27,783 nt of DNA from an uncultured Selenomonadales bacterium (GTDB lineage: Bacteria > Bacillota > Negativicutes > Selenomonadales > Selenomonadaceae): the NCBI GenBank assembly GCA_937915725.1, contig CALGGV010000021.1, forward strand, positions 1-27,783, written 5' to 3'. This document shows, piece after piece, positions 1-7,538 of the stretch. The number at the start of each line of letters is the position of its first letter. Positions within the stretch are counted from its first letter, which is position 1. The notes beneath the pieces were generated by a model that saw only the letters and a program-made list of their open reading frames with translations, ran no database searches and was not told the origin of the DNA. The translations under genes and the position numbers were made by a program.

Positions 1-65
1 ATATTTTAACCTGCGAATTGGAATTTTTAATTTTCGCCCTAAAATCTGAAGTCGCACAGAATTAA
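1..65 (+). CDS. 3' end of a gene entering from the left, possibly pilO-like
   Basis: The window opens in frame and reads to a TAA at 63-65. The last residues are ILTCELEFLIFALKSEVAQN. With the duplicated copy at 91-234, which preserves more of the upstream sequence, the tail reads as alternating hydrophobic strands (LASLENFSITKDGES, then ILTCELEFLIFAL). That pattern resembles the C-terminal domain of PilO-type pilus assembly proteins, but only about 45 residues are visible, so the family call is a guess. That it is a coding tail is better supported: the single difference between the two copies inside the frame (position 56 versus 225, GCA versus GCG) is synonymous. Confidence 0.4.
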   Translation, partial: ILTCELEFLIFALKSEVAQN

Positions 66-96
66 TAATCGCTTTTTGCCGAAAAAATAAAATTTC
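1..96 (+). repeat. Direct repeat copy A (partner 170-265)
   Basis: Positions 1-96 and 170-265 match with one difference (A56 versus G225). The spacing is 169 bp, and both copies end with the stop codon of the left-edge gene plus about 30 bp of AT-rich DNA containing the near-palindrome CTTTTTGCCGAAAAA. The 73 bp between the copies is unique within the window but should also occur just left of position 1 if this is a simple tandem duplication. Confidence 0.9.
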
Positions 97-234
97 ATTC
101 GAGAAATTTTGGACGGGGAACGGCTTGCCAGTTTGGAAAATTTTTCAATTACAAAAGACGGCGAAAGTAATATTTTAACCTGCGAATTGGAATTTTTAAT
201 TTTCGCCCTAAAATCTGAAGTCGCGCAGAATTAA
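91..234 (+). pseudogene. Duplicated 3' fragment of the left-edge gene, no start
   Basis: An open frame runs from just after an in-frame TAA (88-90) to TAA at 232-234. It contains IREILDGERLASLENF followed by the same 20-residue C-terminus that ends at position 65. There is no start codon or ribosome binding site at its left end. It is best explained as the second copy of a 169-bp tandem duplication that took in the gene tail and some downstream DNA. It is probably not translated. Confidence 0.5.
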
Positions 235-265
235 TAATCGCTTTTTGCCGAAAAAATAAAATTTC
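170..265 (+). repeat. Direct repeat copy B (partner 1-96)
   Basis: Second copy of the 96-bp repeat, 169 bp downstream of the first with one mismatch. Similarity stops abruptly after position 265, which marks the right end of the duplicated unit. Confidence 0.9.
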
Positions 266-340
266 TTTAAGCAAAACAAATTCACTTTTTATTTTTAGAC
301 GGCGATTTTTTAATTTTTGCTAAAAACAAAAAATTTTAAG

Positions 341-369
341 TTGCATTTTTTTTTTAATTGTGGTAGATT
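341..369 (+). promoter_or_regulatory. Putative SigA promoter for terD operon
   Basis: TTGCAT (341-346), a 17-bp spacer and TAGATT (364-369) lie about 44 bp upstream of the first terD start. The interval 266-412 otherwise holds only AT-rich DNA. Confidence 0.4.
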
Positions 370-412
370 AATAACCGGTTTTTAAAATGTGTCTTTAAGG
401 AGGAATTTTCTT

Positions 413-991
413 ATGGCAGTTAGTTTAGCAAAAGGACAGAAAGTTGATTTGACAAAAACTAATCCCGGCTTGAAAGATATTTTAATTGGTCTCGGCTGGG
501 ACACAAACAAATATGACGGCGGCAAAGATTTTGACTTGGATGCATCAGTTTTCATGCTTGGCGCAAACGGCAAAGTTCGTTCTGATGCAGATTTCGTTTT
601 CTACGGCAATTTGAAACACGAAAGCGGCTCCGTTGAACATTTGGGCGATAACCTTACCGGTCAAGGCGAAGGTGACGACGAAGAAATTAAAGTTTTCCTC
701 GATAAAGTTCCGGCTGATGTCGAAAAAATCGATTTCACAGTTACAATTTATGAGGCTGAACAACGTAAACAAAATTTCGGACAAGTCGAAAATGCTTTTA
801 TTCGTGTAGTAAACGCGGCAAACGGTGAAGAATTAATTCGCTACGATTTGGGCGAAGATTTTTCAGTTGAAACAGCAGTTGTTGTTGGTGAACTTTATCG
901 CAACAAAGGCGAATGGAAATTTAATGCTATTGGCTCCGGCTTTGAAGGCGGACTTGCCTCTCTCGGTCGCAACTACGGCGTAAATGTTTAA
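413..991 (+). CDS. terD: TerD family calcium-binding stress protein 1
   Basis: 192-residue cytoplasmic TerD/CABP-fold protein of the tellurite-resistance/general stress family, whose members bind Ca2+ through acidic loops. Visible hallmarks are the N-terminal MAVSLAKGQKVDL, GLGWD near residue 26-30, the acidic DFDLDASVF at 39-47, GDNLTGQGEGDDE at 78-90 and the C-terminal GEWKFNAIGSGF. The start is ATG 413, nine bases after AAGGAGG (397-403); an in-frame GTG at 389 would put the ribosome site inside the gene. A second terD follows after a repeat-filled 149-bp gap. The family is known from tellurite, phage and stress phenotypes; the exact role here is inferred. Confidence 0.93.
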   Translation: MAVSLAKGQKVDLTKTNPGLKDILIGLGWDTNKYDGGKDFDLDASVFMLGANGKVRSDADFVFYGNLKHESGSVEHLGDNLTGQGEGDDEEIKVFLDKVPADVEKIDFTVTIYEAEQRKQNFGQVENAFIRVVNAANGEELIRYDLGEDFSVETAVVVGELYRNKGEWKFNAIGSGFEGGLASLGRNYGVNV

Positions 992-1032
992 TTTTTAAAT
1001 TTGAAAAAATTTTTTACAAGGGCGGATTTTTT

Positions 1033-1105
1033 AGGCAATAGACAATAGGCAAAAGGCAATAGGAAATTGAAAAATTTATGCCTCTTGCCTTATGCCTCCT
1101 GCCTA
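1033..1105. repeat. Inverted pair of degenerate heptamer arrays between terD genes
   Basis: The left arm (1033-1067) is five 7-bp units of the AGGCAAT type: AGGCAAT, AGACAAT, AGGCAAA, AGGCAAT, AGGAAAT. The right arm (1078-1105) is four 7-bp units of the complementary type: ATGCCTC, TTGCCTT, ATGCCTC, CTGCCTA. Together they can fold into a long imperfect hairpin. GGCGGATTTTTT on the left and AAAAGCCGTCC on the right extend the pairing, and a run of T follows. It could act as a partial terminator or an RNA-stabilising structure. Confidence 0.8.
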
Positions 1106-1140
1106 AAAGCCGTCCATTTTTTTAGAAAGGAAAATTTAAA

Positions 1141-1752
1141 ATGGCTGTAAATCTTCAAAAGGGACAAAAAGTTAATCTTGTAAAATCTAACGGCTCCAAA
1201 CTTACAAAAATAATGGTAGGGCTCGGCTGGGACGCTGTCGAACAGGAAGAAAAAGGCGGTTTCCTTAATCGTATTTTTGGCGGCGGCAAAAAAGATATTG
1301 ACTGCGATGCCTCTGTTTTTGTTTGTAAGAACGGCAAAATTACAAACGTTGATGATATTGTTTATTTCGGAAATTTGGAACATAAAAGCGGCGCAATTAA
1401 ACACATGGGCGATAATTTAACCGGCGAAGGCGAAGGCGACGACGAACAGATTTTTGTTGACTTAAAAGATATTCCCGCCGATTATGATAAATTAATTTTC
1501 GTTGTAAATATTTATAAGGCTGTCGACCGTAAACAAAATTTCGGTATGATTAAAAATGCTTTTATCAGAATCATTGACAACGATACAGGCGAAGAACTTT
1601 GCCGCTACAATTTGAGCGGCGGCGATTATGACGGAATGTTGGCAATGGTTGTCGGCGAAGTTTATCGCTACAAAGGCGAATGGAAATTTAATGCTATTGG
1701 CAACGGCACAAAAGATCCCGGCTTGCAAGAACTTAGCAGACGTTTTGTATAA
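1141..1752 (+). CDS. terD: TerD family calcium-binding stress protein 2
   Basis: 203-residue TerD paralog of the preceding gene. It keeps MAVNLQKGQKVNL, GLGWD, the acidic DIDCDASVF (residues 52-60), GDNLTGEGEGDDE (90-102) and the GEWKFNAIG ending. It differs by a Gly/Lys-rich insertion at about residues 34-51 (around FLNRIFGGGKK), in the loop just before the first acidic cluster, and by a different C-terminus. The ribosome site is AGAAAGGA, about nine bases before ATG. The glycosyltransferase gene starts 12 bp after its stop, so the two are likely co-transcribed. Multiple TerD paralogs in tandem are usual for ter loci. Confidence 0.93.
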   Translation: MAVNLQKGQKVNLVKSNGSKLTKIMVGLGWDAVEQEEKGGFLNRIFGGGKKDIDCDASVFVCKNGKITNVDDIVYFGNLEHKSGAIKHMGDNLTGEGEGDDEQIFVDLKDIPADYDKLIFVVNIYKAVDRKQNFGMIKNAFIRIIDNDTGEELCRYNLSGGDYDGMLAMVVGEVYRYKGEWKFNAIGNGTKDPGLQELSRRFV

Positions 1753-1764
1753 AAGGTAAAGTTT

Positions 1765-2838
1765 ATGGCTAAGGAAAAAATTCCAACAATTTCTGTTGTC
1801 ATTCCAATGTACAACGCTGAAAATTATATTGAAGAATGTTTGAATAGTCTTTTAAATCAAACGCTGAAAAATTTTGAAGTAATTGTGGTTGACGATTGCA
1901 GCACGGATAATTCACTTTCCATAGCTGACAGTATGACTTCTAAATTTTCCGCGCAAAATAAAAATCTTATCGTAATTACTCTTTCAAAAAATAGCGGTTG
2001 TCCGGGTATTCCTAGAAACACGGCTTTAAATTTTGCCAAAGGAAAATATATTTATTTTCTTGACAGCGACGATTTTTTAGATAAAACTGCACTTGAAGAT
2101 TTTTACAATGTTGCAGAAAAGTTTAGGGCAGATGTTGTACATTCTGAAAAATGTTTTGTTTATGAGGAAGTTGACGGCGAGTTAAAAGATACATTAGCCA
2201 GTACTCAAACCGGCGAATTCGTAGAAAATCCAACGCTTGAAACTTTTGATATAGGCGAGCGTGTTTCTGATTTTATCAACAAGCGGTATCTTTGGTGGGG
2301 TTGTAATAAACTTTTCCGCCGAGAATTTTTGCTTAAAAACGATATAAAATTTTCCAATATGACAGCGTTTGAAGATTTAATTTTCTCTTTTATGTGCGTA
2401 GTTTGTGCAAAAAATTATGTTCGCGTTCCATTCACAAATTATCATTATCGCATTAGAAAAAATTCTTTGTCCCACAAAGGCTTAGATGGCGTTGAAAAAT
2501 CTTTAAATTTGATTGAGGCTGTAAAAAATTTGGACGGCTTTATGAGTAACAGAAAATTTTTTATCGAAAATCCCAAATACAGATATGCTATGCTGGATTT
2601 TTTCATTAATGATAAATTGGATTCTCTGGCACAAGCTCTTTTTGTTACAAGCAATTTAGACCCTGCTGAAGTTTTTGATTATTTTGCAAGAGAAATTTTT
2701 TCTATCAATCCGCAAAATAATATTTCGTTGACTTCCTATCTTTTTACTTCAATGAATATCTACAAACTTTTGGTAAATCAACAGGCGGCAGAAATTGCAC
2801 GGCTAAAAAAACTTTTAGCTGATGAAAAAAATAACTAA
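1765..2838 (+). CDS. Glycosyltransferase family 2 (GT-A)
   Basis: 357-residue cytoplasmic or membrane-associated GT2 enzyme that should transfer a sugar from a nucleotide-sugar donor to a surface glycan or protein. The N-terminus has the GT-A nucleotide-binding pattern (SVVIPMYNAENYIEECLNSL, then VIVVDDCSTDNS), with the metal-binding acidic motif LDSDD at residues 99-103. WWGCNKLFRREFL and FEDLIF later in the chain match the acceptor-side region of this family. The C-terminus ends in a short charged helix (LVNQQAAEIARLKKLLADE). No transmembrane segment is seen. It sits 12 bp after terD2 and 12 bp before the Ca2+ ATPase. Donor and acceptor cannot be told from sequence. Confidence 0.88.
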   Translation: MAKEKIPTISVVIPMYNAENYIEECLNSLLNQTLKNFEVIVVDDCSTDNSLSIADSMTSKFSAQNKNLIVITLSKNSGCPGIPRNTALNFAKGKYIYFLDSDDFLDKTALEDFYNVAEKFRADVVHSEKCFVYEEVDGELKDTLASTQTGEFVENPTLETFDIGERVSDFINKRYLWWGCNKLFRREFLLKNDIKFSNMTAFEDLIFSFMCVVCAKNYVRVPFTNYHYRIRKNSLSHKGLDGVEKSLNLIEAVKNLDGFMSNRKFFIENPKYRYAMLDFFINDKLDSLAQALFVTSNLDPAEVFDYFAREIFSINPQNNISLTSYLFTSMNIYKLLVNQQAAEIARLKKLLADEKNN

Positions 2839-2850
2839 GGAGACTTTTAA

Positions 2851-5508
2851 TTGAAAATCACAGGTTTAACCGATGCGCAAGTTCAGGCGAATAAAGCCCA
2901 ATACGGCGATAATTCCATTACTGAACAAGCGCGCGAAGGTTTTTGGGATAAACTCAAAGGCAATTTCGACGACCCAATTATAAAAATTTTGATATTCGCC
3001 TTATGCTTGAATGTTTTCTTTGCATTTATGGGAAAATCTGAATGGTATGAATCAGTTGGTATTGCAATGGCGGTACTTTTGGCAACTTTCGTATCAACTT
3101 TTTCGGAATTCAAAAATGAAAGTGCGTTTCAAAAATTGCAGGGCGAGGCGTCGTTAATCAAGTGCAAAGTTTATCGTAACGGCGCGGTTGTGGAAATTCC
3201 AATTAACGATATAACTTTTGGCGACTGCGTACTTTTGCAGAGCGGCGATAAAATTCCGGCTGACGGCGTAATTATCGACGGCTCCATTACAGTTGACCAA
3301 AGTATTTTGAACGGCGAGGCAAAGGAAGAAACAAAAACGCCGCCGCCAAATTCTCAAGTGGACGAAGAATCCGCCAAAAGTGAAGATTTATTAAACCCGC
3401 ACAAAGTTTTTCGCGGCGCGGTAGTTGCGGGCGGTAATGCGGTAATGCGTACCGTAACTTTGGGAGACAAAACTTTTTACGGCAAAATTGCTGAAGAATT
3501 ACAAACTGATGAAGACCGCGACACGCCTTTAAAATTAAAACTCGGCGATCTTGCCGGGCAAATTTCAAAATTCGGTTATATCGGCGGCGTAGCTATTGCG
3601 GTTGCTTTTATGTTTCAAAGAATCGTCATTCACAACAATTTTGATATGGCGTTAATTTCGGAGTACTGCTCGGACTGGATGAACGTTGTAAACAGTTTGG
3701 TTGAGGCGGTTATGCTTGCCGTTATAATTATCGTTATGGCAGTTCCTGAAGGCTTGCCGCTTATGATTGCGATTGTTTCGGCGCAGAATATGGGCAAAAT
3801 GCTTAAGGATAATGTTTTGGTAAGAAAAATTTCCGGTATTGAAACGGCGGGCAGTTTGAATTTACTTTTCAGCGATAAAACCGGTACAATTACAAAGGGA
3901 CAACTTGAGGCTGTAAGTTTTCTGGACGGCACGGCGTCAAGTTTCAAAACTTATTCAGATATTCCAAAAAAATTGGCAGAATTAATTTCTTTGTCGGTAC
4001 GCTACAACACGGCGTCAGTTATAAACGGCGATAAAGCAGTTGGCGGCAACGCTACCGAGCGCGCGCTGTTGGGATTTGTACTCGGCAAGGACGGCGGCGA
4101 ATTAAATATTAAAGTTGGAGACACTGTACCTTTCAACAGTAAAAATAAATATTCGCTTGCTGAAGTTACGGGCAAATATAATTTAACTTTGGCAAAGGGC
4201 GCGCCTGAACGACTTTTGGACCGCTGCAGTTATTACTACGACGGCAACGGCAACAAGCAACCTTTAAACGGCGTAGACCACATTAACGCGGAAATTGATA
4301 AACTTGCTGAAAGGGCAATTCGTGTTTTGGCTCTTGCAACTTATGAAGGCAAAGTTGAAAATGGCGAACTGCCAAATACCGGTTTAATTTTTGTAGGCGC
4401 GGTAGGTATTCGTGACGAAGTACGCGCAGAATCGCCCGCCGCTCTCGCGCAGGTTAGAGAGGCTGGCGTCCAAGTCATTATGATAACCGGCGACAGAAAA
4501 GAAACTGCTATGGCAATTTCTAAAGAGGCGGGCTTACTTAAAAGCGATGATGAAGTTGTTTTGACTTCGCCCGAACTTAACGCAATGAGTGATGACGAAG
4601 TTAAAAAGATTTTGCCGAAAATCAGAGTTATTGCGCGCGCCCTTCCTACTGATAAAAGCCGCCTTGTAAGAATTGCGCAGGAATTAAATTTGGTTGTTGG
4701 TATGACAGGCGACGGCGTCAACGATTCACCGGCACTCAAAAAAGCTGATGTTGGATTTGCAATGGGCGACGGTACGGAAGTTGCAAAAGAGGCTAGCGAA
4801 ATTGTTATTTTGGACAACAATTTCAGCTCCATTGGCAAGGCGATTTTGTACGGGCGCACGATTTTTAACAGTATCAGAAAATTTATTATCTTCCAACTTA
4901 CAATCAACGTTAGCGCGGTTTTAATTTCTTTTGTTTGCCCGCTTATCGGTATTGAAAATCCGCTGTCAATTACGCAAATTTTATGGGTTAATTTGGTAAT
5001 GGATACATTGGCGGCGTTGGCATTCGGCGGCGAACCTGCGCTTGCAAGGTACATGGAAGAAGAGCCGAAAAAGCGCGACGAAAAAATTATTAACGGCTAT
5101 ATGTACAGTTCAATCGGCGTTGGTGCGGTATGGTGTTTTGCAATGGGCTTAGTTTTCCTATTGACGAGTTTTTCACATGAACATTTCAGAGTTGGCGCGG
5201 AAGATGCAAATATGTATTTAATGACGGGCTATTTTGCATTCTTCATTTTTATGGCGGTGTTTAACGCCTTCAACGCGCGTACAGACAGAATGAATTTGTT
5301 TGACAATATCGGCGGCAACACCGGATTTTTGAAAGTTATGGGCTTGATTGTCGTTGTACAAGTTGCAATGACATATTTTGGCGGAGTAATTTTGCGTTGT
5401 TTCGGCTTGACTGCCAATGAATGGCTTTTTGTAATTGCTATGGCGTTTACCATTATTCCTGTTGACTTAATCAGAAAAGCAGTTGTCGGAGGCTCCACAG
5501 CTAAATAA
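2851..5508 (+). CDS. Calcium-translocating P-type ATPase, PMCA type
   Basis: 885-residue type IIB P-type ATPase that exports Ca2+ from the cytoplasm using ATP. Visible elements in order: N-terminal cation ATPase domain; M1-M2 at about residues 45-87; actuator domain with the variant SILNGEAKEE (TGES-type) loop; M4 with PEGLP at 299-303; phosphorylation site DKTGT with Asp342; nucleotide domain with KGAPERLL; hinge TGDGVNDSPALKKAD at 619-633; and six C-terminal helices. There is no C-terminal calmodulin-binding tail, as usual for bacterial forms. The start is TTG, nine bases after AAGGAG (2837-2842). Placement after two TerD genes suggests a shared calcium/stress role. The stop codon overlaps a heptamer array. 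Confidence 0.93.
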   Translation: MKITGLTDAQVQANKAQYGDNSITEQAREGFWDKLKGNFDDPIIKILIFALCLNVFFAFMGKSEWYESVGIAMAVLLATFVSTFSEFKNESAFQKLQGEASLIKCKVYRNGAVVEIPINDITFGDCVLLQSGDKIPADGVIIDGSITVDQSILNGEAKEETKTPPPNSQVDEESAKSEDLLNPHKVFRGAVVAGGNAVMRTVTLGDKTFYGKIAEELQTDEDRDTPLKLKLGDLAGQISKFGYIGGVAIAVAFMFQRIVIHNNFDMALISEYCSDWMNVVNSLVEAVMLAVIIIVMAVPEGLPLMIAIVSAQNMGKMLKDNVLVRKISGIETAGSLNLLFSDKTGTITKGQLEAVSFLDGTASSFKTYSDIPKKLAELISLSVRYNTASVINGDKAVGGNATERALLGFVLGKDGGELNIKVGDTVPFNSKNKYSLAEVTGKYNLTLAKGAPERLLDRCSYYYDGNGNKQPLNGVDHINAEIDKLAERAIRVLALATYEGKVENGELPNTGLIFVGAVGIRDEVRAESPAALAQVREAGVQVIMITGDRKETAMAISKEAGLLKSDDEVVLTSPELNAMSDDEVKKILPKIRVIARALPTDKSRLVRIAQELNLVVGMTGDGVNDSPALKKADVGFAMGDGTEVAKEASEIVILDNNFSSIGKAILYGRTIFNSIRKFIIFQLTINVSAVLISFVCPLIGIENPLSITQILWVNLVMDTLAALAFGGEPALARYMEEEPKKRDEKIINGYMYSSIGVGAVWCFAMGLVFLLTSFSHEHFRVGAEDANMYLMTGYFAFFIFMAVFNAFNARTDRMNLFDNIGGNTGFLKVMGLIVVVQVAMTYFGGVILRCFGLTANEWLFVIAMAFTIIPVDLIRKAVVGGSTAK

Positions 5509-5590
5509 GGACTAAGGATTAAGGGTTAAGGACTAAGGATTAAGGATTAAGGATTAAGGATTAAGGATTAAGGATTAAGGACTAAGGATT
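5507..5590 (+). repeat. Twelve tandem heptamers (AAGGATT type)
   Basis: Twelve consecutive 7-bp units run without a break: AAGGACT, AAGGATT, AAGGGTT, AAGGACT, six AAGGATT, AAGGACT, AAGGATT. The array begins inside the TAA stop of the ATPase gene (5506-5508). Since 7 is not a multiple of 3 and the units spell TAA across their joins, stops occur in every frame. The same heptamer family recurs in the opposite orientation at 20880-20949. Confidence 0.95.
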
Positions 5591-5607
5591 AAAAATAAAA
5601 TTTTTCC

Positions 5608-5634
5608 AACGGCAGGTAAAGCCGTTTTTTTTTT
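5608..5634 (+). terminator. Rho-independent terminator after the ter/ATPase operon
   Basis: Stem AACGGC (5608-5613) pairs with GCCGTT (5621-5626) around a 7-base loop and runs into eight further T. It separates the ATPase operon from the chemoreceptor gene. Confidence 0.8.
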
Positions 5635-5667
5635 AGAATTAACACTTTAAAAATTGGAGGTGTAAAA

Positions 5668-7353
5668 ATGGGACTCAAAAATAAAGTTATAATTTCCGTG
5701 AACGCGGCAATAATTTTAGTTTGTATTTGTATGGGCGTTGTAGGTTATACGAATGCAAACAGTGGATTTGAAAAGGCGTTGGAAATGAAGGCGGCAAGCG
5801 ACGTAAAATCTTTAGCCGAAATTATCGATTATCGCTACGCCGGAAATTGGAACCTGCGCGACGATACACTTTACAAAGGCGATATAAAAATTGACGGCAA
5901 CGAAGAGCTTGTAGATTCACTTGCAAAAGTTACGAACGGCAAAGTTACAATTTTTAGCGGCGATACGCGCGTTACAACAAATGTAAAAGACGCAAGTGGC
6001 AAGCGTCAAGTCGGTACAAAGGCATCACAGGCGATTATTGACACGGTTTTAAAAGGCGGCAACGAATTTTTGGGGACGGCTGATATTTTGGGCGAGCCAC
6101 ACCACGCCGCCTATCAACCAATTAAAGACAGCTCCGGAAAAGTTATCGGTATGCTTTTTGTAGGCGTCAGTGTTCACGAAATGGACGACGTTGTAAACAG
6201 TTTAATCACTTCGATAATTATTGTTATGGCAATTATAATTGTCGGCGGAGTTATTGTTTCAAGCGTTGTTGTAGGCAAAATGTTAGGCGCGCTTGATGAA
6301 GTTGTACAGGCAACCGGCAAAATTGCGGACGGCGATTTGGGAATTGAAGATTTAAAAATTCACTCTTCAGATGAAATTGGAACTTTGGCGAAAGAAATTA
6401 ATATAATGAAACAAAAATTAAAAAATTTGCTTATAAATATTGCACAAAGTTCAGAAAAAGTTGCAGCCGCCGCCGAAGAATTAACCGCCGCCACGCAAGA
6501 AGGCAGAGAATCAATTAACAATATGGCGCAAAATGCCGCCGAAATGTCCGAAGAATCCAATTCACAAATGAACAATATTAATTCTTTGCAGGAACAATTA
6601 GAAAATATGCGCGGCAAAATGGCTGAACTTTATCAAGGCGCAATGGATTTAGATTTGGTTGCGGCTAACAGCGCAGAAAGTACAGTTGTTGGTCAGGAAA
6701 AAGTTTCAACCGCTATTGAAGTTATGAATAATATTTCGGATCAAGTTAAAAATTCGGTTGCGGTTGTAGAAAATTTGGGCAAACGTTCAGATGAAATTGG
6801 CGAAATTGTTAAGACTATTTCAGATATTGCAGACCAAACAAATTTGCTTGCGTTAAACGCGGCTATTGAGGCGGCTAGAGCCGGCGAACACGGGCGCGGC
6901 TTTGCTGTTGTTGCTGATGAAGTTAGGAAACTTGCCGAACAATCCAGTATTTCTGCAAAAAGTATCACGGAATTAATTACTTCAATTCAAGGCGAAACTG
7001 CTGAGGCTGTCGAAACAATAATTCGCGGTACTGAAGGCGTTAATGAAGGTGTTCAATCTGTTTTGTCAACCGACGACGCCTTCAAAAATATTGGCTCTCA
7101 AATTGAAAAACTTACTGCTAATGTTGTTCAAAGTATGATTAATATCGAAGAGGTAAACACAAGCACAGATGAAATTGTAAACGCAGTCAATCGCACGCAA
7201 GAAATTACTCAAAAATCTAACGAAAATGCAACTTCAATGAGTGCGGTTGCCGAAGAACAAACTGCCATGATAAGCGAAATTTCCGAATCAAGCAAAACGC
7301 TTGCCGATCTTGCCGCCGAAATGCAAAATGAAGTTTCAAAATTTAAACTTTAA
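5668..7353 (+). CDS. Methyl-accepting chemotaxis protein 1 (single-Cache sensor)
   Basis: 561-residue transmembrane chemoreceptor. TM1 is at about residues 6-27. A periplasmic single-Cache domain at about 35-175 contains AYQPIKDSSGKVIGMLFVGV, typical of the sCache_3 group of small-ligand sensors. TM2 is at about 183-208, followed by a HAMP domain and a long coiled-coil signalling domain. The kinase-contact tip lies near residues 379-426 (IADQTNLLALNAAIEAARAG, then GFAVVADEVRKLAEQS). There is no C-terminal CheR/CheB tether pentapeptide. ATG follows GGAGGTG by five bases. The ligand is unknown. A terminator follows. Confidence 0.95.
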   Translation: MGLKNKVIISVNAAIILVCICMGVVGYTNANSGFEKALEMKAASDVKSLAEIIDYRYAGNWNLRDDTLYKGDIKIDGNEELVDSLAKVTNGKVTIFSGDTRVTTNVKDASGKRQVGTKASQAIIDTVLKGGNEFLGTADILGEPHHAAYQPIKDSSGKVIGMLFVGVSVHEMDDVVNSLITSIIIVMAIIIVGGVIVSSVVVGKMLGALDEVVQATGKIADGDLGIEDLKIHSSDEIGTLAKEINIMKQKLKNLLINIAQSSEKVAAAAEELTAATQEGRESINNMAQNAAEMSEESNSQMNNINSLQEQLENMRGKMAELYQGAMDLDLVAANSAESTVVGQEKVSTAIEVMNNISDQVKNSVAVVENLGKRSDEIGEIVKTISDIADQTNLLALNAAIEAARAGEHGRGFAVVADEVRKLAEQSSISAKSITELITSIQGETAEAVETIIRGTEGVNEGVQSVLSTDDAFKNIGSQIEKLTANVVQSMINIEEVNTSTDEIVNAVNRTQEITQKSNENATSMSAVAEEQTAMISEISESSKTLADLAAEMQNEVSKFKL

Positions 7354-7374
7354 TTTGTTTATCATAAAAAATTT

Positions 7375-7398
7375 AGCCGTCAAAATGGCGGCTTTTTT
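7375..7398 (+). terminator. Terminator after chemoreceptor 1
   Basis: AGCCGTCA (7375-7382) pairs with TGGCGGCT (7386-7393), with one G-U pair and an AAA loop, followed by T to 7398. It lies 22 bp after the stop codon. Confidence 0.8.
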
Positions 7399-7413
7399 AT
7401 TTGCAAATAAAAA

Positions 7414-7442
7414 TTGACGTTATCGCTTTTTGGTGTTAGAAT
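7414..7442 (+). promoter_or_regulatory. Putative SigA promoter for the HNH gene
   Basis: TTGACG (7414-7419), a 17-bp spacer and TAGAAT (7437-7442) form a near-consensus promoter. The leader of about 90 bp between it and the HNH start contains the GC-rich dyad at 7461-7479. Confidence 0.55.
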
Positions 7443-7460
7443 TTAATTGATGTATAAACC

Positions 7461-7479
7461 CTAACGCCGGGGCGTAACG
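7461..7479. promoter_or_regulatory. GC-rich dyad, possible operator remnant
   Basis: CTAACGCC-GG-GGCGTAACG is an imperfect dyad in an otherwise AT-rich leader. Read leftward, a GACG-like element, about 19 bp centred on this dyad and TTTATA resemble the long-spacer promoters used by MerR-family regulators. No MerR gene is present nearby, so this is only suggestive. Confidence 0.25.
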
Positions 7480-7538
7480 TCTTTTCAAATTATAATCGTC
7501 TCGGCGTTGATTGTCAAATTACTTGGAGGCGATTTAAA

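Noticed and set aside
4341..5054. A 237-codon open frame on the minus strand
   Set aside because: It lies wholly opposite the Ca2+ ATPase, whose motifs are intact, and its translation is a low-information antisense reading with no ribosome site.
5507..5590. CRISPR array
   Set aside because: Units are 7 bp with no spacers; this is a simple tandem array and no cas genes are present.
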